The notes below the pieces were generated by a model. It had not been told where the DNA came from, ran no database searches, and worked only from the letters and a program-made list of their open reading frames with translations. Positions 11,540 through 21,749 of a stretch of 64,000 bases of DNA are shown piece after piece. How positions within the stretch are numbered: the stretch's first letter is position 1; the number at the start of each line of letters is the position of its first letter. Position numbers and translations under genes: made by a program. The stretch spans positions 535,466 through 599,465 of the forward strand of contig NZ_BMYD01000001.1 of assembly GCF_014652095.1 (NCBI RefSeq), read 5' to 3'. This DNA is from Cognatilysobacter bugurensis. GTDB lineage: Bacteria; Pseudomonadota; Gammaproteobacteria; Xanthomonadales; Xanthomonadaceae.

Positions 11540-12334
11540 ATGACCGCGACGTCGCCCCGTCTCGCCTTTCTTGCCAGCCCCGCCGAAGACGCGCAGCGCC
11601 TGCGCAAGGAACTCGCCGACCACTACGGCGACCACGCGCCCGCGGACGCGGACGTGCTCGTCGCGCTGGGCGGCGACGGCTTCATGCTGCAGACGCTCCA
11701 CCGCCACGGGACGCACGGCAAACCGGTGTTCGGGCTCAAGCTCGGCACCGTCGGCTTTCTGATGAACCACCAGCGCGACGGCGCGACGGTCGCCGACCTC
11801 GGCCTCGTCGAGCGCATCCACGCCGCGGAACCCGCGGTGCTGCGTCCGCTCGAAATGGTCGCTCACACCGAGTCCGGCGCGACCATGGGGTCGCTCGCGT
11901 ACAACGAGGTTTCATTGCTGCGTCAGACGCGCCAGGCGGCGCACCTGCGCATCGAGCTCAACGGCCAGACGCGGCTCGACGAACTCATCTGCGACGGCGT
12001 GCTGGTGGCAACCGCCGCCGGCAGCACGGCCTACAACTTCTCGGCCCACGGCCCGATCCTGCCGCTGGGCACGAACGTGATCGCGCTGACGCCGATCGCC
12101 GCGTTTCGACCGCGCAGGTGGCGCGGTGCGGTGCTGCGCGCGGACACGGAAATCTGCTTTCGCGTGCTCGATCCGTACAAGCGTCCGGTGAGCGCAACCG
12201 CGGACTCCCATGAAGTGCGCGACGTGGTCGAGGTGCGCATCCGCGAGTCGCAGGACCGGACGGTCACGTTGCTGTTCGATCCCGAGCACAACCTCGAAGA
12301 GCGCATGCTCGCCGAGCAGTTCATCAGCGGCTGA
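11540..12334 (+). CDS. nadK: NAD kinase
   Basis: A 264-residue NAD kinase with the diagnostic GGDG motif at about residues 44-47 ([10 protein letters not shown]). Further family features are [11 protein letters not shown], the NEVSLLR segment and the glycine-rich [19 protein letters not shown]. It phosphorylates NAD to NADP with ATP in the cytosol. I chose the ATG at 11540 because GGAG lies 6-7 bases before it and the protein then begins [13 protein letters not shown] like the family. Upstream in-frame ATGs would add an arginine-rich tail. It lies between NAD-glutamate dehydrogenase and a 5'-nucleotidase on the same strand. Confidence 0.95.
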   Translation: MTATSPRLAFLASPAEDAQRLRKELADHYGDHAPADADVLVALGGDGFMLQTLHRHGTHGKPVFGLKLGTVGFLMNHQRDGATVADLGLVERIHAAEPAVLRPLEMVAHTESGATMGSLAYNEVSLLRQTRQAAHLRIELNGQTRLDELICDGVLVATAAGSTAYNFSAHGPILPLGTNVIALTPIAAFRPRRWRGAVLRADTEICFRVLDPYKRPVSATADSHEVRDVVEVRIRESQDRTVTLLFDPEHNLEERMLAEQFISG

Positions 12335-12379
12335 TGCGCGGTCGCATCGCATGCGTCCGCAGCGGGCACAATATCGACC

Positions 12380-13288
12380 ATGCCCGACCGTGATGCCGAC
12401 CCCCTGATCGTTGCGATCTCCTCGCGCACGCTCTTCGACATGGAGGACAGCCATGTGCTGTTCGAAAGCGAGGGGCTGGACGCGTACGCCGCCTATCAGC
12501 GCAGCCACGAGGACGACGTCCTCGCACCGGGCATCGCGTTCCCGCTCGTACGCAAGCTGCTCGGCCTGAACCGCGACGCGCCGCCCGAGGCGCCGCACGT
12601 CGAGGTGATCCTCATCTCGCGCAACTCGGCCGACACCGGCCTGCGCATCTTCAATTCGATAGCCCACCACGGTTTGTCGATCAAGCGCGCGGCCTTCAGC
12701 AACGGCGCCGCGCCGTATCCGTACATCCGGCCATTCGGCGCCGACCTGTTCCTGTCGGCCAACGGCGAAGACGTGCGCAGCGCACTCGCCGCCGGCGTGG
12801 CGGCGGCCACGTTGCTGCCGGCCAAGCCCGCGCAGCACCGCTTCGACCAGCTGCGCATCGCCTTCGACGGCGACGCGGTGATCTTCGATGACGAGGGCGA
12901 GCGGGTGTCACGCGAAGGCGGATTGGCGGCGTTCGCCGAGCACGAGCGTTCCCGCGCCGGCGAGCCGCTATCGGGTGGGCCGTTCCGCGGCTTCCTCGAT
13001 GCGTTGCACCGCCTGCAGGCCGCGTTTCCGACCGGTGTGGATGCGCCGATCCGCACCGCGCTCGTGACGGCGCGCTCGGTGCCCGCACACGAGCGGGTCA
13101 TCCGGACGCTGCGCGACTGGGGCATCCGGCTCGACGAGGCGCTGTTCCTCGGCGGTCGCGCGAAGGGCCCGTTCCTGGACGCGTTTGGCGCGGACATCTT
13201 CTTCGACGACTCCGAGCACAACATCGTCTCCGCGCGAGGGCACGTCGCCGCGGGCCACGTGCCGCACGGCGTCGCAAACCGCAGCTAG
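12380..13288 (+). CDS. 5'-nucleotidase, NT5C1-like HAD family
   Basis: A 302-residue protein of the bacterial 5'-nucleotidase family related to cytosolic NT5C1. It is recognised by IAISSRTLFDMEDSH at the N-terminus, the conserved KRAAFSNGAAPYPYIRPFGA, the HAD-type aspartate motif IAFDGDAVIFDDEGERV and the late acidic motif FGADIFFDDSEHNI. Members dephosphorylate nucleoside monophosphates. It lies 45 bp after nadK and may be co-transcribed with it. Its TAG stop shares the palindromic CTAG with the stop of the convergent DUF2939 gene, so the two coding regions overlap by 4 bp. Confidence 0.88.
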   Translation: MPDRDADPLIVAISSRTLFDMEDSHVLFESEGLDAYAAYQRSHEDDVLAPGIAFPLVRKLLGLNRDAPPEAPHVEVILISRNSADTGLRIFNSIAHHGLSIKRAAFSNGAAPYPYIRPFGADLFLSANGEDVRSALAAGVAAATLLPAKPAQHRFDQLRIAFDGDAVIFDDEGERVSREGGLAAFAEHERSRAGEPLSGGPFRGFLDALHRLQAAFPTGVDAPIRTALVTARSVPAHERVIRTLRDWGIRLDEALFLGGRAKGPFLDAFGADIFFDDSEHNIVSARGHVAAGHVPHGVANRS

Positions 13289-13878
13289 CGCGCTTCGCGT
13301 GCGGATCCGCTGGGCGCCGGAAGCGTCGGATCGAGCGCTGCAAGGGGCAGCCGCACGTCGGTAACGCGCCAGCGCAGCCCGTCGCGCGACAGCACGAACA
13401 CGACCGGAGCCCCGTCGCGGTTCGGGACCGTCGCGGTGAAGCGTGACGCCGACTCGAAGCGATAGCTCGCATCGGCAAGCAGATCCTCAGGCGGCACGTG
13501 CGCATACGTGTCCTGCGGCGAGATGCCGCCGCCGCTCACGCGATGCCAGACGTCGCGTCCCTGCAGCGCCAGGCCGATGCCGGCCGGCGTCGCGAGCGCC
13601 TCGACGACGCCGCCGCTTGCCGCCGCGGCGATGCGCAGCGCGATCGCGCCGAACGGGCTTGCCTGCGCATCGGCACCTGCGCGTCGCACGAGGTAATCGT
13701 CGAATTGCGCGCGGATGCTGGCGCGCAAGGCCGGGAAATCCACGTGCCTCGACAGCTCCGCCGTATCCCCGCGCTCGACCGCGCGGCCGATGGCATCCAT
13801 GGTCCGGAACGGGCCTGCGCCGATCCAGGCGACCATCGCGGCGAATGCGAAAAAGGCGATCAGCAGCCACTTCTTCAT
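13285..13878 (-). CDS. DUF2939 family membrane-anchored protein
   Basis: A 197-residue protein with one N-terminal hydrophobic helix (residues 3-20, WLLIAFFAFAAMVAWIG). This is followed by the DUF2939 signature TMDAIGRAVERGDTAELSRH and VDFPALRASIRAQFDDYL. The rest is predicted soluble and probably periplasmic. The function of the family is unknown. It is the last gene of the minus-strand run from the kynurenine cluster through sbcB, one base after the DUF2461 stop. It overlaps the convergent nucleotidase stop by 4 bp. Confidence 0.8.
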   Translation of the reverse strand: MKKWLLIAFFAFAAMVAWIGAGPFRTMDAIGRAVERGDTAELSRHVDFPALRASIRAQFDDYLVRRAGADAQASPFGAIALRIAAAASGGVVEALATPAGIGLALQGRDVWHRVSGGGISPQDTYAHVPPEDLLADASYRFESASRFTATVPNRDGAPVVFVLSRDGLRWRVTDVRLPLAALDPTLPAPSGSAREAR

Positions 13879-13879
13879 C

Positions 13880-14563
13880 TCAGAACTCCAAGTCGAGTGC
13901 CGCGCAGAGGTAATCGACGAACGGCGTGAGCACGATGAGGTCGCGTTCGATCTGCGCGAGCAGGTCGTCAGCGGTCATGCCTGCATTGTCGACGGCGCGC
14001 ATGGCGAGCAGGTTCTTGCGCCGCAGGTCGTCCGCGAACTCGAACTCGGCCGGAAACCCACGCGGACCGCGGACGAGCATGCTGCGGTCGTCCAGCACGA
14101 AGCGGTCGCGGAACGCTACCCCGTGCGCGGCTGCTCGCCAGCCCGACGGGTTATCGACGATGAATTGCCTCGCCCTGCGCATGGTCGAGGGTTCGGGATA
14201 CCACAGCCCCGCGCCGACGAACGACGCACCGTCCTGCAGGTGGATGAAGAACGACGGCGCCGCGGTGTGGCGCCGTTCGTAGAACAGCTCTGCGCCTTGC
14301 CAACTCTTGTACGGCGCCTTGTCGGCATACCGGCGCACGTCGCGCTGGATCCGGTAGAGCGAGCCGCCGACGTTGCGCGGGTCCGCGCGGAAATGCGGGC
14401 TCACCGATGCGAGCACCGGCTGCAGGTCAACCAGCAACTGCTGGAACGGCGCGCGCACGTGCGCTTCGTAATCGGCGCGGTTCGCGTTGAACCACGCGCG
14501 CTCGTTGTTGCGCGCCAGCGAGCGAAGGAAGCGGAAACTGCGTTCGGTGAAATAGGCGCCCAT
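13880..14563 (-). CDS. DUF2461 (TIGR02453) family protein
   Basis: A 227-residue soluble protein. The opening FTERSFRFLRSLARNNERAWFNANRADYE, quoted here in parts as FLRSLARNNERAWF and NANRADYE, is the hallmark of the DUF2461/TIGR02453 family. So are YRIQRDVRRYADKAPYKSW and GAGLWYPEP. No biochemical role is established for the family. It starts 8 bp after sbcB and ends one base before the DUF2939 gene, suggesting co-transcription with the exonuclease. No signal peptide or membrane segment is seen. Confidence 0.85.
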   Translation of the reverse strand: MGAYFTERSFRFLRSLARNNERAWFNANRADYEAHVRAPFQQLLVDLQPVLASVSPHFRADPRNVGGSLYRIQRDVRRYADKAPYKSWQGAELFYERRHTAAPSFFIHLQDGASFVGAGLWYPEPSTMRRARQFIVDNPSGWRAAAHGVAFRDRFVLDDRSMLVRGPRGFPAEFEFADDLRRKNLLAMRAVDNAGMTADDLLAQIERDLIVLTPFVDYLCAALDLEF

Positions 14564-14571
14564 CGGCTCCG

Positions 14572-16014
14572 TCAGGCCAGCTGCGACTCGAGCTCGCGAC
14601 CCCAGGCTTCGAGGCGATCGAGCAACGCGAGCTTGCCACCGTCGTGCGCATGCGCAACGCGAAGCGCGGCGATCTCACCATTAAAGCGCTCGAACGTGCA
14701 CTCCGACAGCCCGCCGTCTTCGCACAGGCGCCGGCGCCGATACGCATCCCAGTCGGCGCGCTCGGAGGCGTCGAGCGTGTCCGGCCAGTTGCGCGCGCGG
14801 TAACGGAACAACAGCGCCTGCAGGCGCGGATCGCGAAACGCGAACGCACGTCCGCGCAGTGCCTGCGGCGGCGTCGAGCGAACCTCGCGCAGCAGGCGCT
14901 TGTCGCCTTCGGCGATGAATCCGTCGTAGAGCGAGGCGTCGGGATCGCAGGGCGCGCGCGCGCGCTCCGCGCCGTAGACGCGACGCACCTTTTCGACAAG
15001 CGCCGGGCCCGCCGCACGCAGGCGTGCCGCGCGGTCCAGCACCGCGTCCGCGTCGATGCCCAGCCGATCGAGGTCCGGCGGGCGCAGGTGGTCCCACGCG
15101 ATCAGCGCTGGACACCGGTTGAGGTGGACTTCCTTGAGCGCAACGCGGGTCTCGCCCTCCGGCAGGTCCGCCGTCGGCGTGTAAAGGCGGTCGGCGATCT
15201 CCTCGGCGCTGCACTCGAGCAGGGCCGTGGGGTCCTGCCCGAGATCGAAGACGATCACGCGGCTGTCGATGTACGGGTGGCGCGCGAGCGGAACCACCGG
15301 CGCCGCGCAGAGGCGGTCGACCGGAAAGCGTTGCGAGACATGCAGCGCGGGCGTCAATGAGGTCACGTCCAGCAGCGTGCCGGCGTAGCGTTTGTCGCGC
15401 AGCCGCAGCGCGTAGGCCCAGAGCTTCGGTTGCGATGCCTTGAGCTTGCGCGCCAGGCCGATCAGCGCGCGCACGTCCGAAAGCGCCTCATGCGCATCGC
15501 CCTCGCGCACGCCGTTGGCTTCGGCGAGGTGTTCGAGCTTGAACGAGGGCTTGCCGTCCGCACGCTTCGGCCAGACGAGGCCGTCGGGCCGCAGCGCGTG
15601 CGCGAGCCGCATCACGTCGAGCAGGTCCCAGCGGCAGTTGCCGCCGCGCCATTCGCGTTCGTAGGCGTCGAAGAAGTTGCGGAATAGCCCGTGGCGAACA
15701 AACTCGTCGTCGAAGCGCAGCGAGTTGTAGCCGAGCGTGCAGGTTTCGGGCCGAGACATCTCGTCGAAGATCAGCGCGAACGCATCGGCCTCGGTCATGC
15801 CGTCGCGCAGCGCGTCCTGCGGCGCGATGCCGGTGATCAGCGTCGCGATGGGCGAGGGGAGCAGGTCGTCGGCCGGTTTGACGAACACGTTGATGGGCGC
15901 TTCGATCTCGTTGAGGTCGAGGTCGGTGCGGATCGCCGCGAACTGCGCAATGCGGCTCGTCCGCGGGTCGGCCCCGAACGTTTCGAGGTCGTAGAAGAGG
16001 AAGCTGCCCGCCAT
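14572..16014 (-). CDS. sbcB: Exodeoxyribonuclease I
   Basis: A 480-residue DEDD exonuclease. It has FLFYDLETFG at residues 5-14, with catalytic D9 and E11, and TLGYNSLRFDDEFVRHGLFRNF near residue 95 (conserved LGYNS.RFDDE). HEALSDVRALIGLA near residue 170 supplies the HD...D motif, and the SH3-like and C-terminal domains follow. It degrades single-stranded DNA 3' to 5' and works in recombination and mismatch repair. The start is the ATG at 16014 (MAGSFLFYDLETFG); longer in-frame starts would run into the kmo gene. It begins 4 bp after kmo, so it is probably transcribed as the tail of the kynurenine operon, an odd functional pairing. Confidence 0.95.
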   Translation of the reverse strand: MAGSFLFYDLETFGADPRTSRIAQFAAIRTDLDLNEIEAPINVFVKPADDLLPSPIATLITGIAPQDALRDGMTEADAFALIFDEMSRPETCTLGYNSLRFDDEFVRHGLFRNFFDAYEREWRGGNCRWDLLDVMRLAHALRPDGLVWPKRADGKPSFKLEHLAEANGVREGDAHEALSDVRALIGLARKLKASQPKLWAYALRLRDKRYAGTLLDVTSLTPALHVSQRFPVDRLCAAPVVPLARHPYIDSRVIVFDLGQDPTALLECSAEEIADRLYTPTADLPEGETRVALKEVHLNRCPALIAWDHLRPPDLDRLGIDADAVLDRAARLRAAGPALVEKVRRVYGAERARAPCDPDASLYDGFIAEGDKRLLREVRSTPPQALRGRAFAFRDPRLQALLFRYRARNWPDTLDASERADWDAYRRRRLCEDGGLSECTFERFNGEIAALRVAHAHDGGKLALLDRLEAWGRELESQLA

Positions 16015-16018
16015 CGGA

Positions 16019-17384
16019 TCAGCTGTTCGAGGCGAGTGGCGACAAGCGCTCGCGGACGAGCGCATCGACGCGGTCCCAGTCGAGCGTGTCGAGGCTCGAG
16101 TGCCCACGCGTGAGTTCGACCAACAGTTCCCGCTGCACGGTTCCGCGTTCGTATGCCACGGCATAGGGCACACGTCGGAACGAGACCATCGTGTAGCGGG
16201 GCACGAAGCGGTCGGGGTGGCGCTCCGCCAGGCGACGCTCGAGATCACGCTGCAGCAGGTAGTCGTCGTTGTCGACGCGGTCGCGCATTTCGAGGTAGTT
16301 CTCCAGCGCCATCTGCTGGATCGCGCGCGCATTCGGCAGCCGCTCGGCCTGGAACTCGGCGAATGCGGCCTCGCGGTCGCGGTTCCGGTCGAGGTGCTCA
16401 GCGAGCGAGACGCAGTCTTCGAACGCGCAGTTCATGCCCTGCCCGTGGAACGGCACCATCGCGTGTGCGGCGTCGCCCAGCAGCACCGCGCGGTCGGCCA
16501 GGTGCCAGCGCTCGAGATAGAGCGTCGCGAGGATGCCCGTGGGGTGGTGCTCGAAATCGTGCTCGAGGTTCGGGATCAGCGGCAGCGCATCGGGGAAATC
16601 GCGCTCGAATAGCGCGCGCGCGTCGGCGCCGTTGCGCACGGTCGCAAAGCTCGGCTCGCCCTCGTTCGGCAGGAACAGGGTGACGGTGAACGTGTGCTCG
16701 TCGTTCGGCAGCGCGATGCACATGTAGCGGCCGCGCGGCCAGATGTGCAGCGCGTTCGGCTCGATGCGGAAGTCGCCGTCCTGCGCGGGGGGGATCTCCA
16801 GCTCTTTGTACGCATGGCCGAGGTGCTCGGTGCGCTCGCCGAGGTCGACCTCTGCGCTCATCGCCGCCCTCAGCGCGGAGCCTGCCCCGTCCGCCCCGAC
16901 GAGCGACGCGAAATCGACTGTCTCGGTGAGGTTGGTCCGCGGGTCGCGGAACGTCGCGCGCCGTCCGGGAAAATCGACGGACTCGAGGCCACGGTCGAAG
17001 TGCAGGTGCGCCCCGGCGCGCTCCGCGATATCCAGCAGGATCACGTTGAGCTCGCCGCGGTGGACCGACCAGATCACTTCGCTGTCGTCGCGGCCGTAGC
17101 GCTGGAGGTCGGTGCGGCCGTCCGCGAAATGCACCATGCGGCCGCGCATCATCACCGCCTGCGCCATCACCGCATCGTCGCCGCCGGCCAGTCGCAATGC
17201 GTGCCGGCCGCGCTCGGCAAGCGCGAGATTGATCGATCGCCCGCCTGCGTAGCCCTGCACCCGCGGGTCGCCGCGTTTCTCGAATACGTCGACGTGCCAG
17301 CCGCGACGCGCGAGCAGCGTCGCGAGAACCGCGCCGGCGAGCCCGGCGCCGATGATCGTGATGCGGCGCTCGATGCGCTCGCCG

Positions 17385-17395
<11 letters not shown>
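16019..17395 (-). CDS. kmo: Kynurenine 3-monooxygenase
   Basis: A 458-residue FAD monooxygenase. It has a Rossmann ITIIGAGLAGAVLATLLARRG near the N-terminus, YAGGRSINLALAERGRHAL (the substrate-site segment typical of Kmo), and LLGDAAHAMVPFHGQGMNCAFEDC, the FAD ribityl motif. A hydrophobic C-terminal segment is not obvious. It hydroxylates kynurenine to 3-hydroxykynurenine with NADPH and oxygen. I chose ATG 17395, which overlaps the kynU end by 11 bp and has GGAGG about 9 bases upstream within kynU. This implies translational coupling of the two consecutive pathway enzymes. Confidence 0.95.
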
Positions 17396-18665
<1,270 letters not shown>

Positions 18666-18729
18666 CGCGAATGCAGGGGCATGCGGCGCGTCGTGGGTGC
18701 GCACGGCAGGCAGGGAGGGTGGCCTCGAC

Positions 18730-19740
18730 TCATGCGAAGCGCGACAGCGGCAGGCCGAGCCATTCGAGCGCGGTGCCGTGATAGAGACGGGCCTGCTCGT
18801 CCGGGTCGAGACCCAGTGCCGCGATGCCTGCACCGGGCTCCTGCTCGCCGAGCGGGAACGGGTAGTCGGTGCCGAGCATCACGCGCGAGACGCCGCAGGT
18901 GTCGATCAGGTAGCGAAGCGCACGCGCGTCGGCCACCCAGGAGTCGAAATACAGCCGGTCGATGTACTCGCGCGGGTTGCGCGGGTTGTCGGTGGCGACG
19001 AGGTCCGGGCGCATGTTGAAGCCATGCTCGATTCGACCGATCGTGTACGGAAACGCGCCACCGCCGTGCGCCATGCAGATCTTGAGCTTCGGCAGCCGCT
19101 CGAGCACGCCGCCGAAGATCAGGCAGCACGCGGCGCGCGCCTGTTCGGCCGGCATTCCGACGAGCCACGGCAGCCAGTATTTGGGCATCGATTCCGCGCC
19201 CATCATGTCCCACGGGTGCACGAGGACGGCTGCACCGAGGTCACTGGCAGCCTGGAAGAATTCGAACAGCTCCGGCGCGTCGAGGTTCCACGCACCGACG
19301 TGGCTGCCGATCTGCACGCCTTGCAGACCGAGCTGGTCGATGCAGCGCTCGAGCTCCTGGACGGCAAGACGCGGCGACTGCAGCGGAACCGTGCCGATCC
19401 CGGCGTAATGCCGCGGATGAGCCCGGACGGACTCGCTCATGTGGTCATTGAGCGCCTGGTGCAGCGCCAGCGCCTGATGCGCCTTCGCCCAGTAGCAGAA
19501 CATCACCGGTACGGTGCTGATCACCTGCACCTGCACGCCAAACCGCGCGTAGTCGGCCATGCGCTCGGCGGGGTCCCAGGTCTTCGACCAGATTTCCCGG
19601 AAGAACTTGCCGTCCTTGTAGATCCGGTGCCGGCCGTCCTCGGTGTGGTGGATGACCGGGAAACGCGGGTCGCCGTACTTCGTCGCGAGGTCGGGCCAGT
19701 CGCGGGGCAGGTAATGGGCGTGGATGTCGATCTTCAACAT
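18730..19740 (-). CDS. 2-Amino-3-carboxymuconate-6-semialdehyde decarboxylase (ACMSD)
   Basis: A 336-residue amidohydrolase-fold decarboxylase. It has the metal motif KIDIHAHYLP (H7, H9), VLVHPWDMMG with a further metal histidine, CMAHGGGAFPY and LGTDYPFPLGE with the metal aspartate. The text matches ACMSD rather than other amidohydrolases (IWSKTWDPAERMADYARFGV). It removes CO2 from the unstable ring-cleavage product of 3-hydroxyanthranilate, preventing its cyclisation to quinolinate. It follows the dioxygenase gene by 66 bp, a gap that contains an 8-bp stem-loop. Confidence 0.94.
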   Translation of the reverse strand: MLKIDIHAHYLPRDWPDLATKYGDPRFPVIHHTEDGRHRIYKDGKFFREIWSKTWDPAERMADYARFGVQVQVISTVPVMFCYWAKAHQALALHQALNDHMSESVRAHPRHYAGIGTVPLQSPRLAVQELERCIDQLGLQGVQIGSHVGAWNLDAPELFEFFQAASDLGAAVLVHPWDMMGAESMPKYWLPWLVGMPAEQARAACCLIFGGVLERLPKLKICMAHGGGAFPYTIGRIEHGFNMRPDLVATDNPRNPREYIDRLYFDSWVADARALRYLIDTCGVSRVMLGTDYPFPLGEQEPGAGIAALGLDPDEQARLYHGTALEWLGLPLSRFA

Positions 19741-19751
19741 CGGGCGCAGGC

Positions 19752-19784
19752 GGTGGGCGGTCGCAACGAAGCGGGGCGCCCACC
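19752..19784. other. Stem-loop between the dioxygenase and ACMSD genes
   Basis: An 8-bp stem (GGTGGGCG at 19752-19759 with CGCCCACC at 19777-19784) and a 17-base loop lie in the 66-bp gap between two consecutive operon genes. There is no T-run. It could affect mRNA processing or relative expression, or be chance in GC-rich DNA. Confidence 0.3.
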
Positions 19785-19806
19785 ATACCCGACCGGTTGC
19801 ATGCGG

Positions 19807-20337
19807 TCAGTCGATCGCGGCGTCGTAGCGGGCTGGCGCCGGATTCAGGTGGCCGCAGTTGTCGCAGGTGCGCAACTCGCGCGAGGCATAGAACCGGTCG
19901 AACACGGGCGGAAAGTCCTGCTCGATGTTGCCGAGTTCGAAAAACTCTTCGTAGAGCTTGTGGTTGCAGCGCTCGCAGAACCACATGAGGCCATCGCGCT
20001 CGCCGGCCGTGCGCTTTCGCTCGATCACGAGTCCGACCGAGCCAGCGGCCCGTTGCGGGGAATGCGGCGTGCGTGCCGGCAGCAGGAAAGTTTCGCCAGC
20101 GCGGATCGGGATGTCGCGTGCGACGCCGTCATCCTGCACCTTGAGCACCATCTCGCCCTCGAGCTGGTAGAACCACTCGGGGCCCTCGTCCCAGTGGTAG
20201 TCCGTGCGCGCGTTCGGGCCGCCCACGATCATCACGATGAAGTCGCCGTCGTGGATGCACTTGTTGCCCACCGGCGGCTTGAGCAGGTGGCGATGCTCGT
20301 CGATCCAGGCCTGCAGGTTGATCGGGGCGGGCAACAT
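19807..20337 (-). CDS. 3-Hydroxyanthranilate 3,4-dioxygenase, bacterial type
   Basis: A 176-residue cupin. The iron ligands H48 and E54 ([17 protein letters not shown]) and H92 ([10 protein letters not shown]) have the same spacing as the H51/E57/H95 site of the Cupriavidus enzyme, shifted by three. The C-terminus holds a rubredoxin-like four-cysteine site (CERC ... CDNC) characteristic of bacterial forms and absent in mammals. It opens the aromatic ring to 2-amino-3-carboxymuconate semialdehyde. The next gene in the pathway, ACMSD, lies just downstream; the bicarbonate-permease-like gene lies 13 bp upstream. Confidence 0.95.
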   Translation of the reverse strand: MLPAPINLQAWIDEHRHLLKPPVGNKCIHDGDFIVMIVGGPNARTDYHWDEGPEWFYQLEGEMVLKVQDDGVARDIPIRAGETFLLPARTPHSPQRAAGSVGLVIERKRTAGERDGLMWFCERCNHKLYEEFFELGNIEQDFPPVFDRFYASRELRTCDNCGHLNPAPARYDAAID

Positions 20338-20350
20338 GGCGATTCCTCTG

Positions 20351-21307
20351 TCAGCGCGAGAGCAACTGCGCGAGGCCGGCGTATAGCGGAATGCCGATCG
20401 CGAGGTTGAATGGGAACGTGATGCCGAGCGCGGCGGTCACGCAGCGGCCCACGTCGGCCTCGGGGAGTCCGGCGCGTACGGCGGCCGGCGCGGCGATGTA
20501 TGAGGCACTCGAGAGCATCGTGCCGAACACCGTGGCACCGCCCACCGAAAGGCCCATCGCCAGACCAATCGCGACGCCGGCAGTGCCGTGCAGCAGGGGC
20601 ACGCCGATGCAGAACAACAACAGCCGCCCCCATCCCTGCCGGAGTGCCGCGAGGCGTCCGGCCGCGATCATGCCCATGTCGAGCATGAAGAGCATCAGCA
20701 CGCCCTGGAACAAGGCGAAGTACATGGCGTCCACGGCCTTGATGCCGCCCGGGCCAGTGATCGCACCGATCGCAAGCCCGCCGAGCAACAGGACGGCGGT
20801 CTTGCCGGTGAACACTTCGCGCAGGGTGTGATGGCTGGAGCCACCGACCGGCTGGTCTTTCTGGCCCAACGCCAGGCCGATCAGCAGCGCGGGCACCTCG
20901 AGCGCGACCAACAGCGCGACCAGCACGCCCTCGGCCGGCGCGCCGCTGCGCTCGACGAACTGGTTCGCCGCAATGAAGGTCACCGCCGAAACCGAGCCGT
21001 AATGTGCAGCTATCGCGGCAGCCTCGCGACGGATGTCGCCGAGCACCCACCGCGCGAGGAGATACGCGCTCAGCGCAGTGACGGCGCCGGCCGCGAGCGT
21101 GACCGCGAGCATGATGATCAGGCTCAACGGTTCCTGGCCGCGCAGGGCGACGCCGCCCTTCAGTCCGATCGCGAGCAGTAGAAAGATCGAAAGGTACGCC
21201 TGAATCTGCGGCGGGATCTCGAGGTCGCTGCGGATCGCCCGCGCGAACAGCCCGAGCGCAAACGCGAGCACGACGGGCGCGGTCAGGTTGGCAACCAGCA
21301 GCTCCAT
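20351..21307 (-). CDS. SbtA-like (DUF897) sodium-dependent bicarbonate transporter family permease
   Basis: A 318-residue integral membrane protein with about ten hydrophobic segments. Family features are [25 protein letters not shown] at the start, [14 protein letters not shown] near residue 110, and [12 protein letters not shown] plus [15 protein letters not shown] near the C-terminus. These match SbtA of cyanobacteria, a high-affinity sodium/bicarbonate symporter; in heterotrophs the substrate is unproven. ATG 21307 is one base past the stop of the RidA gene; longer in-frame starts only add a basic low-complexity stretch. Its place between 2-aminomuconate deaminase and the dioxygenase, next to a carbonic anhydrase gene, is unusual. 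Transport of a pathway acid rather than bicarbonate is an alternative. Confidence 0.87.
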   Translation of the reverse strand: MELLVANLTAPVVLAFALGLFARAIRSDLEIPPQIQAYLSIFLLLAIGLKGGVALRGQEPLSLIIMLAVTLAAGAVTALSAYLLARWVLGDIRREAAAIAAHYGSVSAVTFIAANQFVERSGAPAEGVLVALLVALEVPALLIGLALGQKDQPVGGSSHHTLREVFTGKTAVLLLGGLAIGAITGPGGIKAVDAMYFALFQGVLMLFMLDMGMIAAGRLAALRQGWGRLLLFCIGVPLLHGTAGVAIGLAMGLSVGGATVFGTMLSSASYIAAPAAVRAGLPEADVGRCVTAALGITFPFNLAIGIPLYAGLAQLLSR

Positions 21308-21308
21308 C

Positions 21309-21749
21309 TCATTCCCCCACGAAGCGGGACGGAGCCGCGGCGACGCACTTGAGTTCGATCGCGATCGGTGTCGGCAGCGCGGTAATGCCGAGCGTGGTCC
21401 GGCACGGCGCGGCGGCAACTTCTGGGAAGTACTCGGCCCAGATCGCGTTGTAGGCGGCGAAGTCGCGCGCCATGTCGGTGAGGTAGACCGTCACGTCGAC
21501 GAGGTCCTCCCAACGCGCGCCGCTGGCTTCGAGCACGGCACGCACGTTGGCGAACACCGATCGCGTTTGCGCTTCAATGTCGTACGCCACCAGCGCACCG
21601 TCGGGACCGACGACGTTGCCGGGGATCGAATTGTCGACCGGGCTGCGCGGACCTATTCCCGACAGGAAGAGCAAGTCGCCGACCCGCCGCGCGTGCGGGT
21701 AGCGGCCCACGGGTGGCGGTGCGCCCGGCGTGCTGATCACGTTTGCCAT
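21309..21749 (-). CDS. RidA-family 2-aminomuconate deaminase
   Basis: A 146-residue RidA/YjgF fold protein. GDLLFLSGIGPRSP, QTRSVFANVRAVLEASG, DVTVYLTDMARDFAAYNAIW and CRTTLGITALP are as in RidA relatives found in 2-nitrobenzoate and kynurenine pathways. There, RidA-like enzymes deaminate 2-aminomuconate to 4-oxalocrotonate. The pathway role is inferred from location: it sits two genes downstream of the semialdehyde dehydrogenase. Its ATG overlaps the TGA of the carbonic anhydrase gene by one base. Confidence 0.88.
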   Translation of the reverse strand: MANVISTPGAPPPVGRYPHARRVGDLLFLSGIGPRSPVDNSIPGNVVGPDGALVAYDIEAQTRSVFANVRAVLEASGARWEDLVDVTVYLTDMARDFAAYNAIWAEYFPEVAAAPCRTTLGITALPTPIAIELKCVAAAPSRFVGE

